Source of the DNA: Campanula takesimana
Lineage: Eukaryota; Streptophyta; Magnoliopsida; Asterales; Campanulaceae
Length of the DNA stretch: 64,000 nucleotides
Reading direction: 5' to 3'
Assembly (NCBI GenBank): GCA_026119855.1
Contig: JAOWBW010000301.1
Span: 682,001 to 746,000, forward strand
The position numbers were made by a program, and so were the translations under genes. Shown here piece after piece: positions 54,909-64,000 of the stretch (position 1 is its first letter; every line of letters starts with the position of its first letter). The notes below the pieces were generated by a model. That model saw only the letters and a list, made by a program, of their open reading frames with translations. It searched no databases and was not told the DNA's origin.

Positions 54909-56303
54909 TCAGATCAAGAAATCCTCGGATACTATGGGCCCCTTCGTTGAATACCAGTTGTTGATTGGCTCAGAGCTTGGCGGGACCTCACTGATGGCTT
55001 CCTTTCTGACGATGGTATCATAGATGGCGTTGACTTGACAATCGTCCATGATGGCAAATTCTTCGAACATGGAGGCTAGATCGGATAGTTCTTCCCCCAC
55101 GGTAATCTCTACCTCGGACTCTATAGTCACCTTCTTGCCCCACCATTCTCGGGGTGACATTGGAGTAGGCTCCCTTTCTTGTGTCGGTATTTCACAATCA
55201 GTGAAGATCTCGAGACCGGGCTTTCTGACGCCCTTGTTGTTAACCCATGGTTTGGGAAAGATAATGTATGGAACATCATTCCCTTGGCGAACAAAATAAC
55301 CGTTTAGTGTGTTGCGGTAAGGCCTCAAGTTAGGGATTTCATATTGTCGACCTTCTTTGCGAGCTCGGGTCTTTTGACTCTTGACTGCTTGCTCGTACTT
55401 TAAGTCATCTTAGGTAGGCTCGTACCCCAAACCAAACTTATTCTTGACAAAAGGAACTTCTACGGGGTGCAATATCCCTTGTTGATGCTTCCCTAGGCCT
55501 AGACCGGGAAAGTGATTCATGTTCCTCATCATGCGGAGGATTTTAGGATTGCCGAGGGTCCATTGTCTGTTCCCCCCTTCTTTGTCGATGGTGTTGACGT
55601 CGGAGAGAGTGGCATCTTCTATCCCGTGTTGAACTTGGTGAACGGGTTGTCCCCCATTTCTGTGGATGGTGACATTCTCGGCCATGACGGTGACTATCTC
55701 GTCCCCATTTCTGATCTTGACACATTGATGGAGAGTGGAAGGGACAGAATTAGAACTATGGATCCAAGGTCGGCCCAGAAGTAAGTTGAATGAAGCAGGG
55801 ACATCAAGTACTTGGAATGGGACGGACATGATCATGCTTCCAAATTCGATATCAACTTCTAACATTCCCATGACTGTACGGACAGTGCTGTCGTACCCTC
55901 TAATGACTTGTGCGGAGGGTTGTAAATCAGAACTTTTGAGCCCCAGTATGCCCATGACTCGGCTAGGCATTAAGTTGAGTGCAGAACCACCGTCTACTAG
56001 GACTCTTGAAATGGGTCTCCCCCTTGCCCTTACTTTGAGGTAGATGGCTTCATTGTGTTCGGACCCAAATGGCGGGAGGTCCATGTCTGCAAAAGTGATT
56101 ACATTGCCGAAGTGAATGTGACCTATCATTGCTGTGAGGTCCTCGGGAGTCGTGTCAGGAGAGACTGATGTGTCATCCAAGTTCTTGATGATGAGGTCTC
56201 GGTGTTTCTTTGATGATGCAATAAGGTCCCAGATGGATATGTTGGCTTGCGTCTTCTTGATTTGTGTTAACAAAGGATCTTCGGGTACGTCGCGTGCTTG
56301 CAA
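54909..56303 (-). pseudogene. Tat-2 protease, G-patch-like motif and connector
   Basis: 55,410-56,303 carries the aspartic protease site RVLVDGGSALNLMPSRVMG, then FNLLLGRPWIHSSN and, at the end, FPGLGLGKHQQG and NKFGLGYEPT, which together resemble a G-patch. 54,909-55,328 is the connector (RNTLNGYFVRQGNDVPY, PMSPREWWGKK). In-frame stops at 55,410-55,412 (TAA) and 54,909-54,911 (TGA) split one original frame; no frameshift is needed. Confidence 0.8.
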
Positions 56304-56306
56304 TCT

Positions 56307-58057
56307 TTAAGAAGAGGTGTTGGTTGCTGCGGTATTGGGAGGGATTGTGCTCGTTGTTACTCGGCCACTGCGAGTGAGCACGTTCACGGTCCCGTGTAGC
56401 TTCTTCTTCCTATTCTCTAAGACTTCCCTCATAATCTCATCATAAGTCACAACATAACAAGAATTATCAAGTTTATTCATATCATCGGAGCCCTCATTCA
56501 CAATTGGGATCGAATGAGTGGTTCCTTCAAACTCCCCTACCTCTATTACATTGACACCACCCTCATTAGGGATTATGAATTCCTTCTTGTCTATGAGGTC
56601 TTGGATGGTGTTGCAGATAGAGAAGCAATCCTCGGTGAGGTGGCCGGTGCATTGATGGTAGTCACACCATTTGTGGTGGGCATGATTGGGACGGAGCGGT
56701 TGTGGTTGCTTGTATCCTTGAAGAGGGGTGATTTGTCCCTTAGCCTTTAGAGCTTCATAGGCCTCGGTGATGGTCATGCCATTGAGAGGAGTGTAGACAC
56801 GGTCGTTTTGGAACCGCTTGCCTTGTGGTGGAGGGACCTTCTTGTAATTCCCCTTGTCAGTAGTAACGGCATTGACAGAAGCCTCTTTATTTGAACTAGA
56901 GGCGGCCTTGTATCGGTAAGTAGGAGTGGTCTTCTTAATCTCCTTGAGCAAGTCATCCATACGTACCCCTGCCTCATACATTTGGGAGAAGTCGGAGTAG
57001 CAAGCCCCACTTAGGTGGGTGCGGAGATCAATCTTGAGACACTTGAGAAAGATGTCCATTTGCTCTTTTGTGTTTGGCCTCTCAACAATTTCAGAGAGCT
57101 TGTCATTCCATCTCATTGTGAAGTCAATGAAGGACTCGTTGTCTCTTTGAATGGTGTTCTCGAGCTCTTTCCTTGTAGGCCGGTGAGTGGTGTTGCCTTG
57201 ATATTGATTTTTGAAGGCAAGCATAGCGGCATCCCAATCAAGACAGACAGTGAGCGGGAGAGTTGCATACCAATCCTTTGCCGCCCCCTCGAGGGTGAGA
57301 GGAAAGCATTGAGCCATAACTTTTGGGGAGACCTTCTTCGGAACCATATCCCAAATGTAAGTCTCGATGTAAGCCATCGGGCATGAGTTGCCCTTAAACT
57401 TGCTAATGTCGGGCATCTTGAATTTGTCGGGGAGAGCGGCCATCGTGCTCATGAGGATGGATGACTGATAAAGGCTTGTGTTGGAGCCTTTTCCCATGTT
57501 GAGGCCGTCGAATTTCTGATCAATGTAGGCCATGATGGAATCGACCATTTTGGGGTCGTTGTTGTCGGTGCTTGCCCCCCCCCCACTTTTTTGGTACGGG
57601 CACTGACATATGGGCATTCAAACAAACCCTCGGTCCACTCGGATTCTTCATTGTCATTAACCCCCTTGTTCTTGGATAGCTTGAGGAGCTTGGCCTTCAA
57701 TTGGTCAACCTCGGCCTCGTGGGCCTCCCTTTGACTGTCAACATGAGCTTGCCACAAGGCTTCTTTGGTTTGAGCCTCTTGGTTAAGGGTAGAGACTTGT
57801 TGTTGGAGTGCTTGAACCATGGAAGAAAGCTGTTCGAGAGTCATGGCGTTGTTGGTGCTGGAGTCGCCGGCCATTGATGATGTAGAAGCTGTTGGAGTGA
57901 TCGGTTCGCGGACAAGCCTATTGGATGAATCCCTGTAGATGCGGAGAGTACCAATCGGACCTATAATTGGAGAAGTAGCCCTTGTCAGTCTCGGTTCACA
58001 CTTTCGGTCCATGAAGAGGTTGAGAACACACAGTTGGGCACACGACTCGAACCACAT
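56307..58057 (-). pseudogene. Tat-2 gag
   Basis: 58,057-57,590 encodes the N-terminal coiled-coil-like part (MVQALQQQVSTLNQEAQTKE). A frameshift in a run of ten C (57,575-57,584) leads into 57,617-56,307, with the capsid-like part (FKMPDISKFKGNSCPMAYIE, CFPLTLEGAAKDWYATLP) and the CX2HX4HX4C finger (CDYHQCTGHLTEDC). The end VNVLTRSGRVTTSTIP continues toward protease, but TAA at 56,307-56,309 interrupts. Gag and protease were therefore one frame in this family, as Tat-1 also suggests. Confidence 0.85.
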
Positions 58058-58479
58058 AAAAAAAAAGACTCTTTTTTTTAATTTTATAAGTCGGAGGGAA
58101 TGGGTCCCTTTTGGAGTTTCTAAGAAGATAATGGAATCGTCACACTAGTATATAGACCATCTCGCGGTCCCATATACTCATCGGATTCCATCGCGTTTGT
58201 GAATCCTACATGTGTCGGGATTAAACTATATTAATGTAGTAAAGCATACATGCGGGGACGGATTTTTTATTTTCGTCCAAAATAACCAATTTTGGGGATG
58301 GATTTTTATTGCGTCCGTTTCAACAAGTTGGCATGTATGATTTGAAAACATTAGTTTAGGGAAATCTCGGTACATGGAAACCGACTTGGTCACGGAGTGT
58401 TAGACCCTAACTAGAATCGTGTGGTTTGTGCTCGGATAAAGAGAAGCTTAAAGGTCACCCCCGGCATGTAGTCATGAAC
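58058..58479 (-). other. Tat-2 leader up to the chromovirus insertion
   Basis: Matches the Tat-1 leader (7,910-8,335) closely and stops at CATGTAGTCATGAAC, where Tat-1 continues with TACGCCACGGG. The rest of the leader, PBS and 5' LTR should lie beyond the chromovirus. Confidence 0.8.
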
Positions 58480-60572
58480 TGTCGCAACCCCAAACCCCGC
58501 GGGCCCGAGATCGCGAGCTGGACGTCGACTTAAACAATAAACTCCAAAATAATGAAGATAAAAATTTCCTTTTATAACAAAAGATGATAACACAAAGTTT
58601 TGAAATCCACTTGAACAACAAAGTAAAACTAGTATAAACTCCATAAGCTTATACGCCAAAGTTATAAAACATACAAACCCTAGTGACGTCAATGTTTGGT
58701 ACAAATATCCCAAAAAGGTTACACATTTATATAATGTAAACCCACCAATGCCACTTGCCCCAAAATCTCAACCCTCGCGACGTCCTGTCTCGTGATCAGC
58801 GAGTCTAATCCTTTCCACCTGGGGGGGGGGTTTAAGGAAAAACAAGGAAAAAAGAAAAGGGGGTGAGATAAATCTCAATAAGTTACTAATGCAACTACAT
58901 GACATGCAAAGATGCAATAAGAAATAAACAATAATAAATCACATAGCACTTAGCAATTGACATGTAACAGATAGCAGCGGAAATAAACACATAACAAAGG
59001 ATATAGCCAAGGTTTTCCAACTGAAAGAACCAAATAAAGGTCGCTGCGCAGCTTCAACAATCAACCAAATCAACATCTTCATAATAGCATGAAAGCTGAA
59101 TAGAAACCCCCGGTACCGGAACCAATAACAAAGTAATGTGCCACAAAGGGCGGGAGCCATGCCACAAAGTCATGCTCCAAACGTCTCAACCAAGGCCAAT
59201 CTGGAAGAGGAAAATAAGGGCAAAACAATGGTCGACACCATAATGGACTTGGCCGGTGCCATCACAATATCTCACATCGCCCGACACAACCACAAATACC
59301 AGCTGGACTTTCAAATAACTGCTAAGTAATAAAATACTAGCACGATAAACAACTAATTATTCCAAAGTAGGGAATCATACCAAATGATCATCACAAAGAT
59401 AAGTCAAACCAACAATACCTCAATAAGATGTTCCAAAATCCCAATTAACACTTAATTAATTTCAAACACAAACTTAATCACAAAGGACCCAATTCTATCA
59501 CTAGAGTGTACTACAATGTTCACTAAGGTCGACTAGAAGGACACCCAAGACTTAGACCAAAACGCATTCTTCAATCACACAAAATAACAAATGAAAACCT
59601 TCAGATGTACTGTGCGGCCGCCCACTCGGGTCTGTGCGGTCGCCCAAAAAGCCATCAAGCAAGAACAAAACCTTTCAGATAGATGTGCGATCCCCCCACC
59701 ATTTTTGGGCGGTCGCCCAACCCTCTGATCTGCCGGAAATCGGGAGGGATGAACTGGATTCTCCCATTTTCAACCCAAACCAAAACTAAACCAAAATCCA
59801 ACACTCTTAACTAACATACTAAGGTACTAGTGCAACTTATAGGTCTAAAAGAACTCATATAACAACATTTAACAACCAAAATCAAGATCAAATCCCAACA
59901 TTTGATTTAACACAAAAATCACCAAAAACAACAATAAATTTCAATAAATTCTAAACCTCCACAATCATCAAATAACCACTTCAAAGCTTCATGGATCATC
60001 ATACAAAATGAGGATGAGCAATTTTTGCATAAAATGGGGGAAAAGCAACTTACTTGAATTTTCACAAAGTTGCCGGAACTCGAATATTTTTAGCCCTCTA
60101 CGATCCTAACGACGATCTACACAAGTTTCATGTTTTAAGAAATGAGAAATAATGAGAGGAAGAGGAAGAAAATGAAGAGAGAAGAGATCAAGAAAAACTT
60201 ACCTTTTTTCTTGACAATGGAGAGAGAGAGAGAGAAAAGAGTATGCTGAGAGTGAGGGAGAAGGTGAGGGAGAAGAGAAGGAGTAGGGAGGGAGTAGGGG
60301 GAAATTATTTAAAAAGTTACATCTAGGCCCCTCCCCATCTACTAACACAAATACTTACACTCCCTACTAACAAATAAGACCCAACAATACTACACTAACC
60401 CAAATGACTCAAATAAAATGCTAGGCATAATTATTATGAAACATAAAATGCACACATAAATATTTAAATCAAATAAATAAATAAATAATAATTTAAATAA
60501 ATAAATAAGCAAATAAATAAATAATAATTATTCATTACTAATAAAATAGAGCCTAGATCTCGGGTCGTGACA
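58480..60572 (-). repeat. Chromovirus 3' LTR
   Basis: 2,093 bp, bounded on the + strand by TGTCGCAACCCC and GGGTCGTGACA (TG...CA). It holds a C run near 58,823, a GA microsatellite near 60,222 and AAAT/AATA repeats near 60,470-60,530. No gene; the short ORFs inside are chance. Confidence 0.88.
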
Positions 60573-60588
60573 TGAACTCCCCCTTAAA
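60573..60588 (-). promoter_or_regulatory. Chromovirus polypurine tract
   Basis: TTTAAGGGGGAGTTCA on the minus strand, directly adjoining the 3' LTR. Confidence 0.82.
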
Positions 60589-60606
60589 GAAAATTCGATC
60601 CTAATT

Positions 60607-63600
60607 TTAACGAGAATTACCCAAATTAAAAAGCCACGGAAATTTCCTCTCTATCTCATCTCGGAGCTCCCACGTCGACTCCTCGATATTGTGATTCCTC
60701 CAAAGGACTCTAACCAACGCAATGCCTTTGTTTCTCAATTCTTGGACTTTGGCATCTAAAATTCGAACCGGTCGTTCCTCGTAGGTCATATCAGGTTCTA
60801 TATCCTCTGGTACCCTCGGTAACACGTGAGATGGATCATGGACATACTTCCGAAGCATAGAAACGTGAAAAACATTATGTAACCGGTCCAAAGATGGCGG
60901 TAACGCAAGACGATACGCTAGAAGTCCAACCTTTCCCAAAATCTCAAACGGGCCAATAAACCTCAGAGCCAATTTGCCTTTGTTCCCAAACCTACGAATA
61001 CCCACCTTTGGAGATACTTTCAAGAACACAAAATCACCGGTCTGAAAACTAAGATCTCGCCTTCGGTTATCTGCATAGCTCTTATGTCGACTCTGGGTTG
61101 TTTTCAATCTATCCCGGATAGCTTTGACTTTCTCAACCGAATCCCGAAGCAAATCAATACCCACAATCTTCGCTTCACCGACCTCATCCCAACAGATAGG
61201 CGATCTACATTTTCTCCCATACAAGGCCTCATAAGGTGCCATCTCGATACTAGCCTGATAACTGTTGTTGTAAGAGAATTCCACTAACGGTAAATGTCTA
61301 TCCCAAGAATCGGAAAAGTCTATCGAACAAGCTCGCAACATATCCTCCAAAATCTGAATGGTCCTCTCGGATTGACCATCGGTCTGAGGGTGAAAAGCTG
61401 TACTAAAACGCAAATCTGTACCCAAAGCTTCTTGAAATGCCTTCCAAAATCTAGAAGTAAACCTCGGGTCTCGATCTGACACAATACTAACCGGAACCCC
61501 ATGCAATCTCACAATCTCATCAATGTAAAGGGTCGCAAGCTTCTCCATCGAATATCTGATGTCAATAGGCAAGAAATGGGAACTCTTGGTCAATCTATCC
61601 ACTATTACCCAAACACTGTCATACTTCTTACGGGTACGAGGTAGTCCCATGACAAAATCCATAGTCACATGCTCCCATTTCCACTCCGGAATCTCTAACG
61701 GCTGAAGTAGTCCTGCGGGTCTCTGATGCTCGGCTTTGACCTGTTGACAAGTTAAACACTTCGAAACATACTCCGCTATTTCCCTTTTCATATTATTCCA
61801 CCAAAAATGTTGCTTCAGATTCTGGTACATCTTCGTACTACCCAGATGAATAGTATATCTCGATTTGTGACCCTCATCTAAAACTTGCCTCTTTATTCCA
61901 CCAACATCGGGTACGCACAAACGACCACGGAAAGTCAACACCCCAACCGGACTCATAGAAAAATCCTCAAAGTTCCTTTCCTTCAATTTACCCATTATCT
62001 TCACCAACTCGGGATCTTCCTTTTGAGCTTCTTTTATCCTCTGAATTAGGGTCGGAGATACCCTAATATTCGCAAAAATAGCACCATGTCTCGATTCACG
62101 AGGACACCAATCTCGAACATCCTCAAGCATTTTCCATTCCCGAACCATCATCGAAGCCACATAAGACTTTCTACTAATCGCATCGGCCACCACATTTGCC
62201 TTCCCCGGATGATAAGAAATCGTACAATCATAGTCCTTTAAAAGTTCCATCTATCGACGCTGTCAATTATTCAATTCCTTTTGAGAGAAGAGGTATTTCA
62301 AACTCTTGTGATCCGTAAAAATCTCAAACTTCGCTCCATAAAGGTAATGCTTCCATTTATGCAACGCAAAGACTATCGCCGCCAACTCTATATTGTGAGT
62401 AGGATAATTCTGTTCACTCGGGCTCAACTTCCTCGAAGCATACGCAATCACTTTCCCATTCTGCATCAAAACACAACCCAAACCCTCTTTCGAAGCATCA
62501 CTGAAAATTACTAAATCGTCATTTCCATTCGGTAACGCAAGAATAGGAGCCGTAGTTAATCTCTCCTTTAATTCATCGAAGCTACTTTGACATTTTTCAC
62601 TCCACACAAACGGTACATCCTTCCGGGTCAACTGAGTCATCGGAGTAGTAATCCTCGAAAACCCTTCTATAAACCTTCTGTAATACCCGGCTAAACCCAG
62701 AAAACTTCTGATCTCGGTCACTGACTCGGGTCTCTACCAATCCACTATGGCTTCTATCTTTGAAGGATCCACCGAAATCCCATCTTTTGAAATAACATGA
62801 CCCAGAAATGAAACCTTCTCGAGCCAAAATTCGCATTTACTGAACTTCGCAAACAACTGCTCCCTCGCAAGAATGGATAAGACTGTCCTCAAGTGCTGCT
62901 CGTGCTCCTCTCGGGATTTAGAGTAGACGAGTATATCATCAATAAAGACCACCACGAACGAATCAAGATAAGGATGGAAAACCCGGTTCATCAAATCCAT
63001 AAATACGGCAGGCGCGTTAGTCAACCCAAACGGCATAACCAAGAACTCGTAATGACCATACCGAGTGCGAAAGGCAGTTTTCGGAATATCCTCAGATCGA
63101 ATCTTCAACTGATGGTACCCACTCCTCAAATCAAGTTTAGAGAACACAACGGACCCTTGAAGCTGATCAAACAAATCATCGATGTGAGGTAGAGGATACT
63201 TGTTCTTCACTGTAACCTGATTCAACTTTCGGTAATCGATACACAATCTCAAAGAACCATCTTTCTTCCGCACAAACAAAACCGGTGCTCCCCACGGGGA
63301 AACACTAGGGTGGATAAACCCTCGATCAAGCAACTCTTGCAATTGAACCTTTAGTTCCTTCAACTCTGCGGGAGCCAATCTATACGGTGCCTTTGAAATT
63401 GGAGCCATACCCGGCAAAAGATCTATGCAAAATTCTATCTCACGATCAGGAGGCATATCATACTCAGAAGAGAAAACATCGGGAAATTCCCTAACTACCC
63501 GAACACTCTCGAAACTAGGAGATTCTTTCCTAGTATCAAGAACACTAGCCAAATACCCCTCACAACCATGATGCAATAATTTTCTCGCTTTCACATAAGA

Positions 63601-64000
63601 AATGATACGAAAATTTCTACCAAAAGGCATAGCCTCAAAAGTAAACTTAGGCACATCGGGAATAGAAAAAGTAACAACTTTCCTACGACAATCAACAGAG
63701 GCATGAAACTTGCTCAACCAATCCATACCCAAAATAACATCAAAGTCTTGAATAGGAAGGACTACCAAATCCGCACATAAGACACGACCACAAATAATAA
63801 CATCACAAGCACGAAAGACTTTATCAGTCACCAGACACTCTCCCATCGGAGTAGACACTTCTAACACATAAGGCAATGACTCAGATGCAGCATTTAGCAG
63901 AGAAGCAAATTGTACAGAAATGTAAGAATGGGATGATCATGGATCTACTAACGCTCGGGCGCTCACATTAAACACAGAAACAATACCTCTAATAACGGAT
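60607..64000 (-). pseudogene. Chromovirus pol (PR-RT-RH-INT-chromodomain) with in-frame stops
   Basis: One frame throughout. The protease site near 63,930 reads LVDP-stop-SSHSYIS, with TGA at 63,937-63,939 replacing the catalytic-loop Gly codon. RT (about 62,850-63,400) has LRLCIDYRKLNQVTVKNKYP, MPFGLTNAPAVFM and FIDDILVYSK. Next comes a TAG at 62,734-62,736. RNase H has VIFSDASKEGLGCVL and FTDHKSLKYL. TGA at 62,263-62,265 and TAG at 62,251-62,253 follow. The integrase frame (60,607-62,250, 547 aa) has the HHCC finger (GHKSRYTIHLG ... CLTCQQVK), the core DFVMGLP, VSDRDPRF and DGQSERTIQ, then RPVRILDAKVQELRNK and VLWRNHNIEESTWE, a chromodomain-type tail. Such tails guide integration to heterochromatin. 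The copy is inactive. Confidence 0.9.

Larger units (their letters stand above)
27395..64000 (-). mobile_element. Tat-2: Ty3/gypsy Tat element hosting nested insertions
   Basis: A minus-strand Tat element whose own sequence is 27,395-29,738, 49,964-58,479 and then beyond the window. It has the 3' LTR, PPT, antisense ORF, linker, INT, two RNase H domains, RT, protease, gag and leader in the same order as Tat-1. Two insertions interrupt it: Tat-NA (29,739-49,963) in the antisense ORF and a chromovirus (58,480 onward) in the leader. The 5' LTR should appear to the right of the chromovirus. Its gag-pol has at least six frame lesions. Confidence 0.9.
58480..64000 (-). mobile_element. Ty3/gypsy chromovirus (Tekay/Del-like), partial, nested in Tat-2
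   Basis: The 3' LTR is 58,480-60,572, followed by a PPT and a pol that extends off the window. Integrase ends in a chromodomain-like segment, which together with the 2.1-kb LTR suggests Tekay/Del. The five bases left of the LTR are TGAAC, the predicted target duplication to be found beyond the right edge. Several in-frame stops and no frameshift are seen. Confidence 0.88.

Overview
This is plant nuclear DNA, most likely from a eudicot. It has one split host gene with GT-AG introns and a plastid-targeting-like N-terminus. Around it lie LTR retrotransposons of the plant Ty3/gypsy Tat, Ty3/gypsy chromovirus (Tekay/Del-like) and Ty1/copia lineages, Stowaway-like MITEs and a Mutator-like element with a 9-bp target duplication. 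The species cannot be told from the sequence. I saw no tRNA, rRNA or CRISPR locus.

Layout from the left. Positions 1-10,056 are a Tat-lineage element on the minus strand ('Tat-1'; its left end is outside the window). It has a decayed gag-pro-RT-RNaseH-INT and, past INT, an extra ORF on the opposite (+) strand. At 10,057-10,422 are broken LTR pieces that record earlier nesting. From 10,388 to about 15,780 is an old Tat remnant ('Tat-R') with satellite-like tandem repeats and a plant-mobile-domain (PMD) pseudogene on the + strand. A decayed transposon ORF (about 15,990-16,600, minus) and a TIR element (17,524-18,452) follow.

The only host gene is an OCP3-like homeodomain gene on the minus strand (26,726 to 19,115, four exons, 402 codons before the stop). 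Its introns hold several MITEs, a MULE nested inside a MITE, and a recent 336-bp tandem duplication. A MITE starts about 390 bp upstream of its ATG and an LTR element about 670 bp upstream.

From 27,395 to the right edge is one nested complex. 'Tat-2' (minus, a sister of Tat-1) begins with its 3' LTR at 27,395. Its antisense ORF is split at 29,738 by a 20.2-kb element ('Tat-NA', 29,739-49,963, plus strand, TSD GCTGT). Tat-NA keeps LTRs, PBS, PPT and a short gag but has no recognisable pol; it carries an antisense PMD gene that still shows introns. Tat-NA is itself split by an intact, very young copia element (32,998-41,571, minus, TSD AGCAT, 1,318-aa polyprotein). Tat-2 gag-pol resumes at 51,379-58,057, and its leader is interrupted at 58,480 by a chromovirus that runs off the window.

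The LTR differences agree with the nesting order: 2 differences seen between the copia LTRs, about 20 between the Tat-NA LTRs. The most interesting material is the family of antisense ORFs carried by the Tat elements. Two unrelated-looking cassettes (DUF7745-like and PMD) occupy the same slot. One copy is an uninterrupted 464-codon frame once the nested insertion is discounted, although the pol beside it is riddled with stops. One PMD copy has preserved plant-size introns.
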